The notes under the pieces: model-generated | Seen by the model: only the letters and a program-made list of their open reading frames with translations | The model's database searches: none | Told to the model about the DNA's origin: nothing | Origin: Muribaculaceae bacterium | GTDB taxonomy: Bacteria > Bacteroidota > Bacteroidia > Bacteroidales > Muribaculaceae | NCBI GenBank assembly: GCA_029056365.1 | Contig: JAIDBM010000204.1 | Span: forward strand, 1 to 9,053 | DNA length: 9,053 nucleotides | Reading direction: 5' to 3' | Made by a program: the position numbers and the translations under genes | In this document: positions 7,361 through 9,053 of the stretch, one piece after another | Numbering within the stretch: position 1 is the stretch's first letter | Layout: each line of letters opens with the position of its first letter

Positions 7361-8560
7361 TCAATCGGAAGACTTACCATTCAATATCAGATTCTGTAAT
7401 TTTAAAGATTCAGTAGTGGTGCTTGCATTGTTATCCTGCCGTAGATTAAGAATCAGACGCTCGCGCAGCGAATTGTCGGAAAGCAGTTCTTTGATTCCAT
7501 CGGCAATTGATACTCCGTTCATTCCTACGATTACTCCATTGACATGGTCTTCCAGCTGGTCATAGACTACTGGGAAATTGGTACATACAATCGGTTTGTG
7601 AAGCACCTTAGCTTCTCCAACCGTAATTCCGAATCCCTCGTGAATGGAAGTCTGCACATAAATATCGCAATTGGCAATATAGGGGTAGGGGTTCGTCTGC
7701 AAGCCTTCGAGAATTACGAATCCATTCAGACTCTTGTCGGCGATTGACTTCCCGAGTTCTTCTTTCAGCGGACCTGTGCCAATTATATGCCATTGAAATT
7801 CAACACCTGAATTCCTGAGGATTTCCGCTGCATCCATCAGCAGATTGTAGCCTTTTTCCTTTACAAGACGACCGACTGTGGTCAGATGGACACACGATGC
7901 TGACTTTTCAAACGGAGTAAACTCATGAGAAAGAGAGCCAATAACTTCAGGGTTTATTATATCATTTATGCATACAAGGCGTTCGGGATATTTGATGAAC
8001 TCCGATTTCGCCATCTTGCCAAGAAGAATTTCCGATGGCGTAACCACATTGTCGAATTCTGCATAATACTTCCGGCAATAGCCCTTCAAATGGCGTGATG
8101 CCTCAATATCCCCATTTATCCAGCATATCTTTCTGGATGCACTTACTTTATCAGCTACGAAATAGGTAGACAATCCTTGCTGATAACCTATGGCCACATC
8201 GTAGTAGTCATGCAGTTTCTGATATGAGCCGGCGAACGACTGCCAGAAAAACTCGGCACGGTGCATATTTCTGTTCCAAGGCATCCAATATTTCATACCA
8301 TATACCACTCTCCTCAGAATCCCGGTAATACGGTTTTCTTTTTTTCTAGGCAATGTAAATACATTTACTTCCGGCGGGAGCAGTTGCTCAAACACACCAC
8401 CGCGTACATCAATACCGAGAGACACCTCACAACCGGCGCTCAACAAAAACGGAATCGCCGATGTAAGGCTTTTTTCGCCTCCGCCACAAGTAAGAGAATC
8501 AATTACAAATAACACCTTAGCCGTTTTTCCCGGCGACTTAATTTTTCTTTTGTTCTCCAT
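7361..8560 (-). CDS. GT4 family glycosyltransferase
   Basis: This is a 399-residue GT-B glycosyltransferase of family GT4. After a short basic leader, the N-terminal domain begins KVLFVIDSLTCGGGEKSL (residues 15-32, glycine loop at 26-28 with E29). The donor domain includes WHIIGTGPLKEEL, then NPYPYIANCDIYVQTS, then the EX7E signature (E308 and E316, in HEGFGITVGEA). The protein ends naturally at SSD with a TGA at 7363-7361. I chose the ATG at 8560-8558; the frame could begin at a TTG at 8569, adding three residues. Either start overlaps the upstream acetyltransferase gene (23 bp for the ATG), so coupled translation is likely. It is a relative of the GT4 at 4948-6156 but A/T-richer (25 of 60 G+C at 7621-7680), so a recent tandem duplication is unlikely. 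Substrates are unknown. Confidence 0.92.
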   Translation of the reverse strand: MENKRKIKSPGKTAKVLFVIDSLTCGGGEKSLTSAIPFLLSAGCEVSLGIDVRGGVFEQLLPPEVNVFTLPRKKENRITGILRRVVYGMKYWMPWNRNMHRAEFFWQSFAGSYQKLHDYYDVAIGYQQGLSTYFVADKVSASRKICWINGDIEASRHLKGYCRKYYAEFDNVVTPSEILLGKMAKSEFIKYPERLVCINDIINPEVIGSLSHEFTPFEKSASCVHLTTVGRLVKEKGYNLLMDAAEILRNSGVEFQWHIIGTGPLKEELGKSIADKSLNGFVILEGLQTNPYPYIANCDIYVQTSIHEGFGITVGEAKVLHKPIVCTNFPVVYDQLEDHVNGVIVGMNGVSIADGIKELLSDNSLRERLILNLRQDNNASTTTESLKLQNLILNGKSSD

Positions 8561-9053
8561 ACTTTTCAATAAATTCCTTTATTGTAAGTCTGAAATCTTT
8601 TTCACGTGCCCCAACTACCGAATCATCCCAGTTCCACCACGCTATTTTCGCCATTTCAGCGGCTTCCTCCCGGCTACATTTCTCCTTTATAATTTTTGCC
8701 GGAACGCCTCCGACAACACAATACGGAGGGATATTCCGTGTGACAACCGAACCGGCGGCCACGGTAACTCCGTCGCCAATCTCTATTCCCGGCAGTATGG
8801 TGCAATTCTGCCCAATCCATACATCATTGCCTATAGTAATACCGTCCTTACTTCCAAGCGGATTATTCCTGAACGGATACGAAGTAACAACATCGGTGAG
8901 ATGCTTTCCCTGATCTACAACGAACCTCACACCGTCGGCAACAGATGAATATCTGCCTATTTTCACTGCTGCATTTCCCCAGCGGAAAATCTTTGCGTTA
9001 TTGGCATAGGATTTATGCCCCATATAAGTTAGGGTGTCTTCCTTGGCATATGT
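8538..9053 (-). CDS. Hexapeptide-repeat (XAT/CatB-like) O-acetyltransferase, 5' end probably cut
   Basis: This left-handed beta-helix acetyltransferase of the CatB/XAT type would move acetyl from acetyl-CoA to a sugar hydroxyl in the cytoplasm. Residues below count from the ATG at 9023-9021. Early hexapeptide turns include KIGRYSSVADGVRF (21-34). H41, in QGKHLTDVVTSYPF (38-51), fits the catalytic histidine loop of XAT enzymes. Later hexapeptide turns run through IGNDVWIGQNCTILPG and VTVAAGSVVTRNIPPY, then GGVPAKII. The C-terminus is charged and helical. The frame remains open for ten more codons to the window edge (TYAKEDTLTY before the ATG). Relatives have a similar T-Y-x-G segment inside the protein, so I think the true start lies outside the window; 9023 is the fallback start (161 residues). 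The target could be the repeat unit or a sugar nucleotide. Confidence 0.88.
   Translation of the reverse strand, partial: TYAKEDTLTYMGHKSYANNAKIFRWGNAAVKIGRYSSVADGVRFVVDQGKHLTDVVTSYPFRNNPLGSKDGITIGNDVWIGQNCTILPGIEIGDGVTVAAGSVVTRNIPPYCVVGGVPAKIIKEKCSREEAAEMAKIAWWNWDDSVVGAREKDFRLTIKEFIEKYGEQKKN

Noticed and set aside
8339..8345. A7 run (coding strand) followed by GAAAA in the GT4 at 7361-8560, considered as a slippage tract
   Set aside because: Seven A in an A/T-richer gene encoding Lys codons is within chance expectation and much weaker than the G9 tract.
8538..9023. Complete 161-residue acetyltransferase starting at 9023
   Set aside because: Possible, but the frame is open to the window edge and the preceding residues look like family sequence, so a 5'-truncated gene is more likely.
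1..9053. CRISPR arrays, tRNA/rRNA genes, insertion sequences, invertible-promoter repeats
   Set aside because: No spaced direct repeats, RNA-gene sequence, transposase frame or flanking inverted repeats were seen on reading; the window is almost fully occupied by biosynthetic genes.

Overview
The window is an internal slice of a surface- or exopolysaccharide biosynthesis locus. All nine recognisable genes lie on the minus strand, so transcription runs from position 9053 towards position 1. The locus continues beyond both edges: the first gene in transcription order (9053 side) lacks its 5' end, and the last (position 1 side) lacks its 3' end. No phosphoglycosyltransferase, Wzx-type flippase, chain-length regulator, export gene, RNA gene, insertion sequence or CRISPR array is visible.

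The organism is most likely a gut-type member of Bacteroidota (order Bacteroidales). The basis is the protein families together (EpsG-like polymerase, GT32-like DXD sugar transferase, polysaccharide pyruvyl transferase, XAT-type acetyltransferase, several GT4s). The starts also generally lack a clear Shine-Dalgarno sequence and have A/T-rich leaders instead. This is an inference; no housekeeping marker is present.

Layout in transcription order: hexapeptide (XAT/CatB-like) O-acetyltransferase (8538-9053, 5' partial); GT4 glycosyltransferase (7361-8560); a 104-bp gap; polysaccharide pyruvyl transferase family protein (6147-7256); a second GT4 related to the first (4948-6156); membrane acyltransferase-3 (3860-4951); a 63-bp gap; GT32-like DXD sugar transferase (3053-3796); EpsG/Wzy-like multi-pass polymerase (1953-3056); GT2 (1058-1963); and a third GT4 (1-1061, 3' partial). 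Genes are packed tightly. Three junctions are 4-bp ATGA stop/start overlaps, three are longer overlaps, and only two gaps exist, so one polycistronic, translationally coupled transcript is likely.

Working model: five glycosyltransferases assemble an oligosaccharide repeat unit. The pyruvyl transferase and two unrelated acyltransferases would decorate it with a pyruvate ketal and O-acyl groups. The EpsG-like membrane protein would polymerise the exported units. The sugars and linkages cannot be read from the sequence.

The most notable signal is an uninterrupted run of nine G (coding strand) inside the acyltransferase-3 gene at 4427-4435. A gain or loss of one base would truncate the protein, which suggests a slipped-strand on/off switch of polymer acylation. 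Secondary signals are strong base-composition differences between neighbouring genes (mosaic assembly) and a C-terminus-like orphan reading frame in the gap at 7260-7373. I did not find evidence of a wholly new system.
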